DNA of 64,000 nt from an uncultured Mesonia sp. (GCA_958296185.1 CATQIB010000004.1:48582-112581); one strand, 5' to 3'; shown: positions 45,561 to 55,099, counted from the stretch's first letter. Notes: generated by a model from the sequence alone, not told the origin. Translations and numbers: made by a program.

Positions 45561-47750
45561 TTGAAAAAACACAAAGACACTATTTTATCCAATTGTGATC
45601 GTGAGCCTATACATTTAATCAATCACATTCAGCCATTTGGTACGCTGTTAGTACTTGAAGAAAAGTCCTTAAAAGTAATTCAATGCGCCAATAACGCTTC
45701 AGAATATTTAGGCTTTACGGATTCAATTATCGGTAAAAAAACAAGCTTTTTACTCGGTCAGGAAATAGAGCAAAGCATTGCTAATTTTAAGCTTGGTAGA
45801 AAAAAGCGTATTGAAATAAGAAGTGAAATTAATGCCAAAGATTATAGCTTTAGCCTACATAAAAGCAAACAAGGTATCTTACTTGAAATAGAGCGGTTCA
45901 CCGAATCAGATGCCTTAAATATCCAAGATCAACTAAGAACCATCACCGAAACATTTCGTTCTGCTAACACAAATATTGAAGCATGTGAAAATGCTGCCCA
46001 CTTAGTGAGTAGGATTTTTAACTATGATCGCGTATTAGTTTACCGCTTTGATAAAGATTGGAATGGTGAGGTTATAGCCGAACGTAAACAGAAAGAACAA
46101 TCCAGTTGGCTGGGTTTACACTACCCTGCTACCGATATTCCTCAACCGGCAAGGGCTTTATTTCTAAAACAACAAATACGCATAATTGCAGATGTAGACT
46201 ATCAGCCCATTCCTATAGAGCCACAATTGAACCCTACAGATCAAAAAATAGTAGATCTTAGTAATTCAGAACTTAGAGGGGTTTCTCCAGTTCATCTGCA
46301 ATACTTAAAAAATATGCGGGTAAAAGCTTCGCTTACTACCTCGATAATTATAGAAGGGAAATTATGGGGACTTATAACTTGTCATCACAATTCTGCTAAA
46401 TTTATAAACCGTACACAAAGACAATTGTGTAATATATTGGTAGAAATATTTACCAATAAAATTAATAGTCTTAATTACAAAGCCGCCCTAAAGGCAAATC
46501 AAGAAAGAAATAAAATTGTAGAGCAATTAAAGTATCAAATAGACCAAGAAAAAGATTGGTCAAATGCTTTTTTGAGTCAAGCTGATAATTTGCTTGATTT
46601 ACTCAATGCTGATGCATTAATAATACAGCAAGAAAATAGTTTTCAAGTCATGGGTGAAAAACTCAATTCAGAATTTCAAAACCGAATTTTACAGTTTTTA
46701 AAAGAGCAACAGTCTGGCATCTTGGCTTCTTCTAAAATGAGTTTAGATTATCCCCAGCATTTTACAGCGGCCAATTCTTGGGCCGGACTTTTATCACTTA
46801 AATTGAATACCAGTCAAAATAATGTCATCGCTTGGCTTCGAAAAGAAAAAATTCACCAAGTCAACTGGGGTGGTAAACCCAAGAAACCCGAAAAAATTAT
46901 TGATGGTATTGCTTACTTAAATCCTAGAACTTCTTTTGCAAAATGGTCAAATCTAGTCAAAGGCCATAGCGAAGAATGGGATGAAGATGATTTGAAATCA
47001 ATCAAAATTATTCAAGAGGTACTACAAAATCATTTACTTCAACAACAGCAAAATAAAATTAAGACACTCAATAAAAGGTTAAAGCAAAACAATAAAGATC
47101 TCAAAGCTTTTAGTTATAGCGTCTCTCACGATTTGCGTTCCCCTCTAAGGGGCATTGAAGGGTTTACTAATATACTTTTAGAAAAACCAGAAATTGATGC
47201 GTCTACAGAACAAATCGGTAATAAAATACTACACTCTGTTAATTCGATGAACAAGCTCATCGATGGCATATTAAAATTAGCTACTCTTAACTTAAAAGAA
47301 ATCCAGAAAGAGAACATTAAGGTGCATGATTTAGTGCAGAGTTACCTAGAAGAAATCAATTTTTCAAATCAAGAAGGCGTCAGTATTCAGATTGAAGAGG
47401 AAATTCCAGACCTTTCTGGAGATTTCATTTTAATTAAACAAGTCTTTGCCAATCTAATTGATAATGCGGTAAAATATACCCAGCATAACAAAGAAGCCAA
47501 AATAGTTATTGGTTATTCACCACAAAAAAACGCTTACTTCGTAAAAGACAATGGTATTGGGATTCAACCTTCAGCGCAAAAGAAAATTTTTAAATTATTT
47601 CAACGTTCTAGTGCTGCGCTCAAAAATTTTGAAGGTGAAGGAATTGGTTTAGCTCTTGTAAAGAAAATAGTAAAAAAGCATAACGGAAAAATATTCATCG
47701 ATTCTGAGTTAGATAAGTATAGCATTTTTTATATACAACTACCAAGCTAG
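45561..47750 (+). CDS. bphP: Bacteriophytochrome histidine kinase
   Basis: Red/far-red light sensor. 729 residues: PAS with biliverdin-binding Cys12 in NCDREPIHLINHIQPFG; GAF with DRVLVYRFD, the ATDIPQPAR motif, SPVHLQYLKNMRVKASL and CHH after LWGLIT; PHY with the tongue motif PRTSF near residue 455; HisKA with SVSHDLRSPLRGIEGF; HATPase with NAVKYTQ, DNGIGIQ and GEGIGLAL. All residues that a biliverdin phytochrome needs are present. The start is a TTG directly after the preceding stop (0-nt gap). A receiver and a heme oxygenase gene follow, giving a full input-chromophore-output set. Confidence 0.95.
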   Translation: MKKHKDTILSNCDREPIHLINHIQPFGTLLVLEEKSLKVIQCANNASEYLGFTDSIIGKKTSFLLGQEIEQSIANFKLGRKKRIEIRSEINAKDYSFSLHKSKQGILLEIERFTESDALNIQDQLRTITETFRSANTNIEACENAAHLVSRIFNYDRVLVYRFDKDWNGEVIAERKQKEQSSWLGLHYPATDIPQPARALFLKQQIRIIADVDYQPIPIEPQLNPTDQKIVDLSNSELRGVSPVHLQYLKNMRVKASLTTSIIIEGKLWGLITCHHNSAKFINRTQRQLCNILVEIFTNKINSLNYKAALKANQERNKIVEQLKYQIDQEKDWSNAFLSQADNLLDLLNADALIIQQENSFQVMGEKLNSEFQNRILQFLKEQQSGILASSKMSLDYPQHFTAANSWAGLLSLKLNTSQNNVIAWLRKEKIHQVNWGGKPKKPEKIIDGIAYLNPRTSFAKWSNLVKGHSEEWDEDDLKSIKIIQEVLQNHLLQQQQNKIKTLNKRLKQNNKDLKAFSYSVSHDLRSPLRGIEGFTNILLEKPEIDASTEQIGNKILHSVNSMNKLIDGILKLATLNLKEIQKENIKVHDLVQSYLEEINFSNQEGVSIQIEEEIPDLSGDFILIKQVFANLIDNAVKYTQHNKEAKIVIGYSPQKNAYFVKDNGIGIQPSAQKKIFKLFQRSSAALKNFEGEGIGLALVKKIVKKHNGKIFIDSELDKYSIFYIQLPS

Positions 47751-47762
47751 CTAATATTGCTT

Positions 47763-47770
47763 TATATTTG
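47763..47770 (+). promoter_or_regulatory. -7 box before the receiver gene
   Basis: TATATTTG, 19 bp before the chosen ATG (47789). It supports a start at 47789 rather than at an upstream in-frame codon, and lets the receiver and heme oxygenase genes be transcribed on their own. No good -33 TTG. Confidence 0.45.
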
Positions 47771-47788
47771 TTTATAATTTGCATTCAA

Positions 47789-48343
47789 ATGATAAATGAA
47801 TCTTTTAGAATATTGTTAATTGAGGATAATCCTACCGATATTGAGTTATTTAAGTTTCAATTGGAAAAAGTCTTATCTGACTTTAAGTTGACACATACCG
47901 ATAATTTGAAAGAATTTGAAAGGAGTCTTAAAGAATTTGTCCCCGATATAGTTTTTTCTGATTACAACCTACCAGATTGTACCGGTTTAGACATACTAAG
48001 AAAAACGCAAGAAATCGACTCTGAAATACCCTTTTATTTTTTAACGGGAACCATAAACGATGAAGAATTAGCCGCAGAAACTATTTTGGCTGGGGCTGAT
48101 GGCTATATTTTAAAAAAACATCTACCCTACCTCAGTGAAAAATTAGCTCCCTTGTTCAAGCGTTTGTTATTTAATATGGAAGCGAAAGTAGAACTTAGAG
48201 AGCGACAAAGAAATCAGAAAATTGCGATTAATAAAATCTACGATTATCTAGAAGAATTAAAATCAGATAACACAAATCATAAAGCAAACATTAACAAAAT
48301 AAAAGAAGAAATAGAAAAAGTAAATGATAACCACTCGTCTTAA
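47789..48343 (+). CDS. Stand-alone response regulator (receiver domain)
   Basis: About 184 residues: one receiver domain with the acidic pair in LLIEDNPTD, phosphoacceptor Asp in FSDYNLPDCTG and the conserved Thr/Lys in YFLTGT and YILKKHL, then a charged helical tail without a DNA-binding or enzyme domain. Likely a phosphorelay partner of the two kinases upstream, like the CheY-type partners of bacteriophytochromes. Its 3' end overlaps heme oxygenase by 20 bp. Confidence 0.9.
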   Translation: MINESFRILLIEDNPTDIELFKFQLEKVLSDFKLTHTDNLKEFERSLKEFVPDIVFSDYNLPDCTGLDILRKTQEIDSEIPFYFLTGTINDEELAAETILAGADGYILKKHLPYLSEKLAPLFKRLLFNMEAKVELRERQRNQKIAINKIYDYLEELKSDNTNHKANINKIKEEIEKVNDNHSS

Positions 48344-48872
48344 AGAAGAAACAAAAGAATTACATCAAGCCGTTGAAAACGAGAACCTAGCCTATAAAAT
48401 TATAAATCATACTATTTCTGCTGATGAGTACCTTATTTTGTTGAAACAAAACTATGCAGCATATAGCAATGTTGAAAAGGCTATATTAAAGCATGAAGAA
48501 AAGTACAAGCCAATAAAATTTGAGCTTTTACTTAAAGATTTAGAGCAAGCTAACACCGTTATAGAACCCTTATATACCTCATTTAGTTTAAAAAACAAAG
48601 ATCAAAGCATAGGGGCTCAATACGTTATTAAAGGCTCAAGTCTTGGCGGTTCGTTTATCGCTAAACAAATGTTAGATTGCCCCCAATTAAAACCTTTTTT
48701 ACCGGCTTACTTTTTTAGTACAGATAAATCAGCCATAAAAGATTGGAACCAATTTACGCGTTACTTAAAAGAAAATGAGAAGCTTTTAAATCACGAAGAA
48801 GTACTATTGGGTGCAAAGAAAACCTTTGAGCATTTTTTAAAAATTTTTATCACCCCACTTGCAAATCAATAA
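48324..48872 (+). CDS. bphO: Biliverdin-producing heme oxygenase
   Basis: Breaks heme to biliverdin, iron and CO, giving the phytochrome its chromophore. 182 residues of the HO fold: proximal His in TKELHQAVEN near residue 14, and the distal-helix glycine motif YVIKGSSLGGSFI near residue 98. It overlaps the receiver gene by 20 bp and ends the light-signalling cluster, the classical BphP-BphO linkage. A role in iron release from heme is possible but less likely in this context. Confidence 0.92.
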   Translation: MITTRLKEETKELHQAVENENLAYKIINHTISADEYLILLKQNYAAYSNVEKAILKHEEKYKPIKFELLLKDLEQANTVIEPLYTSFSLKNKDQSIGAQYVIKGSSLGGSFIAKQMLDCPQLKPFLPAYFFSTDKSAIKDWNQFTRYLKENEKLLNHEEVLLGAKKTFEHFLKIFITPLANQ

Positions 48873-48961
48873 CAAGTTAACTTTTAAACGCGGGTTAAAA
48901 ATTGCTAATTTCACTACAATAATCGTTTTTTAAATTAAATTGAATTGCAAAATTAAAGAAT

Positions 48962-50467
48962 ATGAATTTTAATAAACTAGTTGTTTTAGGCCTCTTTTTT
49001 TTATCATTACCTACATTTGCTCAAGATTTAAAATTGGCAACAGACACGCTTATAACCACCCAACATCAAATTAAAACCCAAAATGAGACCCTTTCCTATA
49101 CGGCAGAAGCAGGAATGCTACCGGTTTATGATTCACAAGGTAAAGCTTTAGCAAGTTTACATTATACCTATTATTATAAAAATGAGGATAAAAAAGGTAA
49201 ACAGGAAAAACAAAACAGACCTCTTCTTATTTCTTTTAATGGTGGCCCTGGATCGGCATCAGCTTGGATGCATTTAGCCTTTACGGGTCCCAAATTGTTA
49301 CAGATTGATGATGAAGGATACCCAATTCAACCTTACGGGATTAAAGACAACCCGTACACCCTGCTTGATATTGCCGATATTGTTTATGTAAACCCTGTAA
49401 ATACAGGATATTCTAGAATAATCAAAACTAAAGATGCTTCACCCGATCGCAATTTATTTTTTGGAATTAACGCCGATATAAATTATCTAGCCGATTGGCT
49501 TAATACATTTGTTACACGCAAAAATAAATGGACCGCAGCAAAATACCTAATTGGTGAAAGCTATGGTGGTACACGCGTTTCCGGATTGGCATATGCACTG
49601 CAACAAAAACAATGGATGTACCTCAATGGTGTGATCCTCGTTTCTCCTGCAGACTATCTGAGCTTTGAGTCAGACACGCCACTTTCAAATGCCTTATTTC
49701 TACCTTATTATACCGCTACTGCCTGGTACCATAACCAATTGCCCTCCACTCTGCAAGAGAAAAAATTAGAAGAATTACTTCCTGTTGTAGAAGATTATGC
49801 AATGCAAAATCTTTTACCTGCATTAGCAATGGGAAATGCCTTGAGTAAAAACAAAAAAGATGCTATTGCAAAACAATTGGCTAATTTTACAGGAATAGAC
49901 AAAGAAGAATTTTTGGCCTATGAGCTTGCATTGCCAAGCCAAGTATTTTGGAAAAAACTTTTAAAAGACCAACCCGAGTTGAGTGTAGGTAGGTTAGATA
50001 GTAGATACAAAGGTCTAGATAAATATACCGCCGGAGAAAAACCCGATTACAATTCAGAATTAATCGCCTGGTTACAAGCTTTTACTCCTGCCATTAATTA
50101 TTATATGCAAGAAGAATTACAGTTTAAAACCAACTATAAATACAATATGTTCGGACCGGTTCACCCGTGGGACCGAAATAACAATCAAACCCGCGAACAA
50201 TTGCGAAAAGCCATGGCACAAAATCCGTTTTTGCATGTGCTTTATCAAACCGGTATTTATGATGGTGCTACTACCTACTTTCATTCCAAATATAGTATGC
50301 GTCAATTAGACCCTAGTGGAAATTTAAAAAATAGAATTAATTTTAAAACCTACTTGAGCGGACATATGATGTACCTACGGGAGCAAGATTTAATTCAATC
50401 TACTCGAGATTTAAGAGAATTTATCTTAAAAACCAGTACCCCAAAGAAAGCTGCCAGATATGACTAA
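48962..50467 (+). CDS. S10 family serine carboxypeptidase, secreted
   Basis: 501 residues with a signal peptide ending LPTFAQ. Serine carboxypeptidase motifs: oxyanion-hole NGGPGSAS near residue 90, nucleophile Ser in GESYGGTR near 200, and His in YLSGHMMYL near the C-terminus. It cleaves C-terminal residues from peptides outside the cytoplasm. Its stop overlaps the start of the endonuclease/phosphatase gene by 8 bp, so they form an operon. Confidence 0.92.
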   Translation: MNFNKLVVLGLFFLSLPTFAQDLKLATDTLITTQHQIKTQNETLSYTAEAGMLPVYDSQGKALASLHYTYYYKNEDKKGKQEKQNRPLLISFNGGPGSASAWMHLAFTGPKLLQIDDEGYPIQPYGIKDNPYTLLDIADIVYVNPVNTGYSRIIKTKDASPDRNLFFGINADINYLADWLNTFVTRKNKWTAAKYLIGESYGGTRVSGLAYALQQKQWMYLNGVILVSPADYLSFESDTPLSNALFLPYYTATAWYHNQLPSTLQEKKLEELLPVVEDYAMQNLLPALAMGNALSKNKKDAIAKQLANFTGIDKEEFLAYELALPSQVFWKKLLKDQPELSVGRLDSRYKGLDKYTAGEKPDYNSELIAWLQAFTPAINYYMQEELQFKTNYKYNMFGPVHPWDRNNNQTREQLRKAMAQNPFLHVLYQTGIYDGATTYFHSKYSMRQLDPSGNLKNRINFKTYLSGHMMYLREQDLIQSTRDLREFILKTSTPKKAARYD

Positions 50468-51623
50468 ACATCCCCTAAGTTTTATAACCTTAATATTATT
50501 TTTAAGTACACAAGCGGTATTTGCGCAATACGTACAGCCTATAAACTTTGGCAGCAGCCAGAGCCTTGAGGTACTTACGTGGAATACCGAATGGTTTCCT
50601 AAAAACGGATACAAATCCGTAAACTATCTAACAGAGTTTGTTGATGAGCTAGATGCAGACCTTATAGCATTTCAAGAGATTGATGACATTGGAGCCTTCA
50701 ATCAAGTCGCAAATAATTTAAGTAAATATAATGCTGTTACCTACTCTTCAGACTTTGCGGGATTGGCATTTTTGTATAATGCTAATGTGATACAAGTGCT
50801 AGATGTTTATGAAATCTATACCTCTAATCAATACTGGCAAGCGTTCCCAAGAGCTCCATTAATTTTAAAAATCGATTATTTAGGTGAAGAAATTTACATT
50901 ATTAACAATCATTTTAAATGTTGCGGAGATGGGAATTTAAATCAAAACGACACCAATGACGAAGAAAACAGAAGATTGCAAGCCAGTATTCTTATTGATC
51001 AATACATAACAGGCAACTTAATGGGAAAAAAGGTAATGCTGTTAGGTGATTTGAATGATGTGCTTACAGATGCTCCAGCCAATAATGTTTTTGCCCCATT
51101 TTTAAATAACGCTAACTTGTACCTATTCACCGATTTAGCAATTGCAAATGGACCAAGCAGTCAGTGGTCTTACCCTAACTGGCCTTCGCATCTAGATCAT
51201 ATCGCAATTACGCAGCCCTTGTTCGCCAGTTTTCAAAACCCACAAGCCGATTGCAGTACCTTACTTTTAGAAAATTATTTAAGTAACGGATGGCAAGAAT
51301 ATGATCAAAATTTGAGCGACCATAGGCCTGTGGCCATAAGCCTACCCAATACAAGTTTAGGTATTAAGGAACCCAGAATAGAAAATAAAATTACCATTAG
51401 CCCCAACCCTACCCGTGATTCTACCTATATTGAATGGGCTAGCCATTTAACTTTTAAGACCATAGAATTAATAAACATTAATGGTAAATTACTAACAAGT
51501 TATACACCTAGTTCTAAGGCCACCACCCTTCAGCTCGATTTTAGTTCATATGATTCTGGACTTTATTTTTTACGCTTTCGCGGATTAACAAACAATCACA
51601 TAAAAAAATTAATTATTAAATAG
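50460..51623 (+). CDS. Secreted endonuclease/exonuclease/phosphatase with T9SS sorting domain
   Basis: 387 residues: signal peptide ending QAVFAQ; EEP domain with TWNTEWFPKN, the metal ligand Glu in DLIAFQEIDD, NNHFKCCGDG, GDLNDV and SHLDHIAI; and a C-terminal T9SS type A domain (ITISPNPTRDSTYIEW, then GLYFLRFRG and KKLIIK). It is expected outside the cell as a nuclease or phosphodiesterase, possibly for nucleic-acid or phosphate scavenging. mgsA begins one base after its stop. Confidence 0.9.
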   Translation: MTKHPLSFITLILFLSTQAVFAQYVQPINFGSSQSLEVLTWNTEWFPKNGYKSVNYLTEFVDELDADLIAFQEIDDIGAFNQVANNLSKYNAVTYSSDFAGLAFLYNANVIQVLDVYEIYTSNQYWQAFPRAPLILKIDYLGEEIYIINNHFKCCGDGNLNQNDTNDEENRRLQASILIDQYITGNLMGKKVMLLGDLNDVLTDAPANNVFAPFLNNANLYLFTDLAIANGPSSQWSYPNWPSHLDHIAITQPLFASFQNPQADCSTLLLENYLSNGWQEYDQNLSDHRPVAISLPNTSLGIKEPRIENKITISPNPTRDSTYIEWASHLTFKTIELININGKLLTSYTPSSKATTLQLDFSSYDSGLYFLRFRGLTNNHIKKLIIK

Positions 51624-51624
51624 A

Positions 51625-51990
51625 ATGGAAATTGCGATAATAGCTCACGACGGTAAAAAGGCAGAAATGGTTCAATTTCTTAATGAACATGCCGATTTTT
51701 TTCATCAAGAGCACATCAGTTTGGTATCTACTGGAACTACTGGTAAAAAAGTTAAAAGAGCGGGTTTTGAAGTACTGCGCTTACTTTCTGGTCCTCTTGG
51801 CGGAGATGCTCAAATCGCTGCCCGAGTAGCCGAGGGTAAATGTGATATGGTTCTCTTTTTTAGAGATCCATTAGAGAAACATCCCCACGAACCAGATGTT
51901 TTGATGCTTTTGCGCATTTGCGATGTTCACGATGTACCACTAGCCAGTAATCCAGCAACAGCTACACTTCTTATAAATGCTGTTAAATAA
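51625..51990 (+). CDS. mgsA: Methylglyoxal synthase
   Basis: Turns dihydroxyacetone phosphate into methylglyoxal and phosphate, a bypass when phosphorylated sugars build up. 121 residues with TGTTGKK, SGPLGGDAQIAARVAEG, FFRDPLEKHPHEPDV (catalytic Asp and His) and NPATATLLI. The short N-terminus is near normal. It sits at the end of the operon with the secreted phosphatase/nuclease, so a link to phosphate supply is plausible. Confidence 0.95.
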   Translation: MEIAIIAHDGKKAEMVQFLNEHADFFHQEHISLVSTGTTGKKVKRAGFEVLRLLSGPLGGDAQIAARVAEGKCDMVLFFRDPLEKHPHEPDVLMLLRICDVHDVPLASNPATATLLINAVK

Positions 51991-52049
51991 TTATTAGCAT
52001 CAGTTTTTATTTGTGTAATTTTAATTAAATTAACACAAATTTTAAAGTC

Positions 52050-52481
52050 ATGTTAAGTACCAATGCTAAAAATCCATTAATTAAACAGGCGAGTATGATT
52101 CATTATCAAATTCACCAAATGATAAATGAGTTAGAATACCGCCATCAACAAAATGAAAATTCAAAATCGGTCTACCGTAAAAACCTTCTCGAAGACAGTT
52201 TGCATTATATGCGTAAAAACGCAAACGTACTTTTAGCTAAACTCACTAGTGCTCAACAAATAGACTCCTATTGCTATAAAATGGAAAGCGCTTGGTTGGT
52301 TCGAAAAGCTATAAGAGAACTGAAAAATGATATAAAGAGTTTAGAATTAAGCGGATTTGCAATCAAAAATCAAAGTAAAGTTTTAAGCCTTGAAATTGAG
52401 AATTTTAAACGTTTGTTTGCTCCTTGGGTTAAAACTATTCAACCCAAAACAGGTGAACAAGATGAATGGGGTTTTATTTAA
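52050..52481 (+). CDS. Helical protein of unknown function
   Basis: 143 residues, mostly alpha helix by composition, without signal peptide, membrane helix or known motif. Conspicuous parts: LIKQASMIHYQIHQMINELEYRH near the start, and RLFAPWVKTIQP near the end. Not recognised. It stands alone, 60 bp after mgsA, without a clear promoter. Real by coding character and clean start codon. Confidence 0.75.
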   Translation: MLSTNAKNPLIKQASMIHYQIHQMINELEYRHQQNENSKSVYRKNLLEDSLHYMRKNANVLLAKLTSAQQIDSYCYKMESAWLVRKAIRELKNDIKSLELSGFAIKNQSKVLSLEIENFKRLFAPWVKTIQPKTGEQDEWGFI

Positions 52482-52529
52482 GCCAGGCCTTTATCTTGAT
52501 TTTTAAAATTCACTTAAAAAGGCATATTT

Positions 52530-53198
52530 ATGACATACAAACTTGAAATCCTGTCTATTAAAATCTTAACCCATAATGTTAAGCGTTTTAGAATATCCAA
52601 ACCAAATAATTATAATTTTCTTCCTGGACAAGCTACCAATATAGCGATAAATAAACCAGGATGGCGAGATAAAAAACGACCGTTTACAATCACAAGTTTA
52701 CCCGGTGATGATAGCTTAGAGCTGATCATTAAAATATACCCTGAACATAATGGAGTTACCAAAGCAATAAATGATTTAAAAACGGGTGACCAATTATTAT
52801 TAGAAGAGTCTTGGGGTAAATTAACCTATAAGGGACCAGGACTATTTATTGCAGGAGGTACGGGAATTACTCCGTTTATAGCCATTTTTAGAATGCTAGA
52901 GCAGCAAAATGAATTAGAGAAGATAAAATTGCTTTACGCAAACAAAACCTCCCAGGATATCATACTTGAAGATGAATTGAGCATATTACTAGAAGAGAGG
53001 GTGCAATTCATACTTACAAAAGAAGATAGCAGTAAATATAAAAAAGCATACTTAGACTTAGATTTTCTAAGACATAAAATTCAAAATAAACAGCAATACT
53101 TCTATGTTTGCGGTCCTGCAGGTATGACCAAGCAAATAGGTCTGTACTTAAAGACTATGGGCGTTGAGGAGCGCTTTATAATTCTAGACGATCAATAA
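52530..53198 (+). CDS. FAD/NAD(P)-binding ferredoxin reductase-type oxidoreductase
   Basis: 222 residues of the FNR fold: FLPGQATNI and KRPFTITSLPG bind FAD; FIAGGTGITPFIAI binds the nicotinamide; YFYVCGPAGMT is the C-terminal Cys-Gly motif. No ferredoxin domain is fused, so it transfers electrons between NAD(P)H and an unknown partner (flavodoxin, flavohemoglobin-like or other). It follows a gene of unknown function and precedes a DUF808 gene, with no partner protein visible. Confidence 0.88.
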   Translation: MTYKLEILSIKILTHNVKRFRISKPNNYNFLPGQATNIAINKPGWRDKKRPFTITSLPGDDSLELIIKIYPEHNGVTKAINDLKTGDQLLLEESWGKLTYKGPGLFIAGGTGITPFIAIFRMLEQQNELEKIKLLYANKTSQDIILEDELSILLEERVQFILTKEDSSKYKKAYLDLDFLRHKIQNKQQYFYVCGPAGMTKQIGLYLKTMGVEERFIILDDQ

Positions 53199-53221
53199 TC
53201 TGTCAATTATTCATTTTACTT

Positions 53222-53253
53222 TTGCCTGATTTGAGTTAATTCTATTATTTTTG
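53222..53253 (+). promoter_or_regulatory. Promoter of the DUF808 gene
   Basis: TTG (53222-53224), 21-nt spacer, TATTTTTG (53246-53253); ATG at 53279. Confidence 0.6.
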
Positions 53254-53278
53254 GTTCATTTAATACTAAAACCTATTC

Positions 53279-54148
53279 ATGGCTTCAGGAATTTTCGCAA
53301 TATTAGATGACATCGCCGCTTTAATGGATGACGTAGCGGTAATGAGTAAAGTGGCTGCCAAAAAAACAGCAGGAATTTTAGGGGATGACTTGGCCGTTAA
53401 TGCAGAAAAAGCTTCGGGTTTTGTTTCTTCTCGCGAAATTCCTGTTTTATGGAAAATCACAAAAGGATCTTTTATAAATAAACTTATTATACTACCCCTT
53501 GCTTTTTTATTAAGCGCTTTTGTTCCTGTAGTTATAGGGATTATTTTACTGATAGGAGGTTTTTACCTGGCTTATGAAGGCGCAGAAAAAATAATCCATT
53601 TTTTAAAGCCAAGTAAAAAAACTAAAAAAGAAAACCTCAAACAAGCCCAATCAGAGGCAGAGGTATTGTCTTTAGAAAAAGAGCGAATCAAGTCGGCTAT
53701 AATTACCGATTTTATTTTATCTGTAGAAATAATCATTATTGCATTAGGAACGGTAGAAACTGAGACAATTACCATCCAAATTTTGGTGGTGAGTATCATT
53801 GCGCTTCTAGCTACCGTTGGTGTATATGGTATTGTTGCCTTAATCGTTAGAATGGATGATGCAGGTTTTGCTTTGATGCAAGGCCAAGAAGAAGAATCTG
53901 GCTTCAATTATAAATTGGGTGAACTTTTAGTAAACAGTTTACCAAAAGTGGTAAAGTCTCTATCTGTAATCGGTACCATTGCGCTTCTTATGGTTTCGGG
54001 AGGAATCTTCACCCATGAATTTCACGCCTTAAACGATTTCTTACCCACTATACCAAGCATTATTAAAGAAATGGTATATGGCTTGATTGCTGGAATAGCG
54101 GTTTTCCTGCTGATACAAGGGGTTAAAACTTTAATAAAAAAGAAATAA
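53279..54148 (+). CDS. DUF808 family inner-membrane protein (YedI-like)
   Basis: 289 residues. The N-terminus MASGIFAILDDIAALMDDVA is the family hallmark, followed by TSGILGDDLAVNA-like sequence (here KKTAGILGDDLAVNA) and about six membrane helices. Function unknown; the E. coli homologue YedI is also uncharacterised. It has its own promoter and converges on the LysR gene with 3 bp between the stops. Confidence 0.92.
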   Translation: MASGIFAILDDIAALMDDVAVMSKVAAKKTAGILGDDLAVNAEKASGFVSSREIPVLWKITKGSFINKLIILPLAFLLSAFVPVVIGIILLIGGFYLAYEGAEKIIHFLKPSKKTKKENLKQAQSEAEVLSLEKERIKSAIITDFILSVEIIIIALGTVETETITIQILVVSIIALLATVGVYGIVALIVRMDDAGFALMQGQEEESGFNYKLGELLVNSLPKVVKSLSVIGTIALLMVSGGIFTHEFHALNDFLPTIPSIIKEMVYGLIAGIAVFLLIQGVKTLIKKK

Positions 54149-54151
54149 AAC

Positions 54152-55099
54152 TTAATATTTATTGACATCCGCTATAGCGTAATCCTTAATCCACGCAAAT
54201 TTATTTTCAATTATTTGTTTATGCTCTAATTCTATAAACTCTAAAAATGCCTGAGCCCCAGGTGATAATTTTTTTGCTTTTCTATAAATTAATCTCCACT
54301 GGGTAGTTATTGGGAGTCCTTGAATGGGAATAATTTGTAGTTCTCTGTTTTGCAATTCGTTTTTAATTCCGATTAAAGGCATTATTGAAAGCCCTAAACC
54401 TGCAATAACTGCCTGTTTTACCGCTTCATTTGAAGTGAGTTCTAATTTTTTTGCGACTACATAGTCATGTTGTTTTAGAAAAACATCCATAGCATCTCTC
54501 GTAGCCGAGCCCGGTTCTCGATGAATTAAAGTGTGCACTTTTAATGACTCCTTTAATGGTGCATTTGAATTAATCTCAATTTGTTGGTTGCCTACCAAAT
54601 ATAATTGATTCGGCATCAACTTTATAGAGTGTAAACTGAGTTTATCTGGTAGCGTTGACACCAAAGAAAAATCGACTTGATTCAACTCCATACTGCGCAC
54701 TACTTTGGTTTTATTGGTTACATCCATAACCAAGTCTATGCCAGGGTGTTGCTGTAAAAAACCAGATAGAAAATACGGCATCACGTATTTGCCCGTTGAG
54801 GCAACAGAAATTTTTAATTTACCCGTTAATTTACCCGCGTGGGCTAAGGTTTTATAATTAATGGCGTGAACCTCATTAATAATTTTACTAGCTGCCGCGG
54901 CAATTTCATAACCAAAATCGGTTATATACAATTGCCTACCTACTAATTCCGTTAAGGGAATAGAAAATTGTTCCTGAAATTTTTTTAATTGAATAGAAAC
55001 AGCCGGCTGCGTGAGAAAAAGTTTTTCAGCTGTTTGCGTAATGCTCTTTGTTCTAGATATCTCTAAAAAAATGTTTAATTGATGTAAGGTATAGTTCAT
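54152..55099 (-). CDS. LysR family regulator, divergent from the dab genes
   Basis: 315 residues from ATG 55099 (MNYTLHQLNIFLEIS). N-terminal winged helix-turn-helix (TQTAEKLFLTQPAVSIQLKKF), then a periplasmic-binding-like effector domain (KLKISVASTGKYVMPYFLSG, then LIHREPGSATRDAMD). The layout is like CbbR/CmpR regulators of CO2 fixation and carbon-uptake genes. Being divergent from a DAB inorganic-carbon uptake locus, it is the likely regulator of that operon; its effector is unknown. Confidence 0.9.
   Translation of the reverse strand: MNYTLHQLNIFLEISRTKSITQTAEKLFLTQPAVSIQLKKFQEQFSIPLTELVGRQLYITDFGYEIAAAASKIINEVHAINYKTLAHAGKLTGKLKISVASTGKYVMPYFLSGFLQQHPGIDLVMDVTNKTKVVRSMELNQVDFSLVSTLPDKLSLHSIKLMPNQLYLVGNQQIEINSNAPLKESLKVHTLIHREPGSATRDAMDVFLKQHDYVVAKKLELTSNEAVKQAVIAGLGLSIMPLIGIKNELQNRELQIIPIQGLPITTQWRLIYRKAKKLSPGAQAFLEFIELEHKQIIENKFAWIKDYAIADVNKY

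Noticed and set aside
52009..52040. Inverted repeat ATTTGTGT/ACACAAAT after mgsA as a terminator
   Set aside because: The stem is only 8 AT-rich pairs with a 16-nt loop and no T run on either side.
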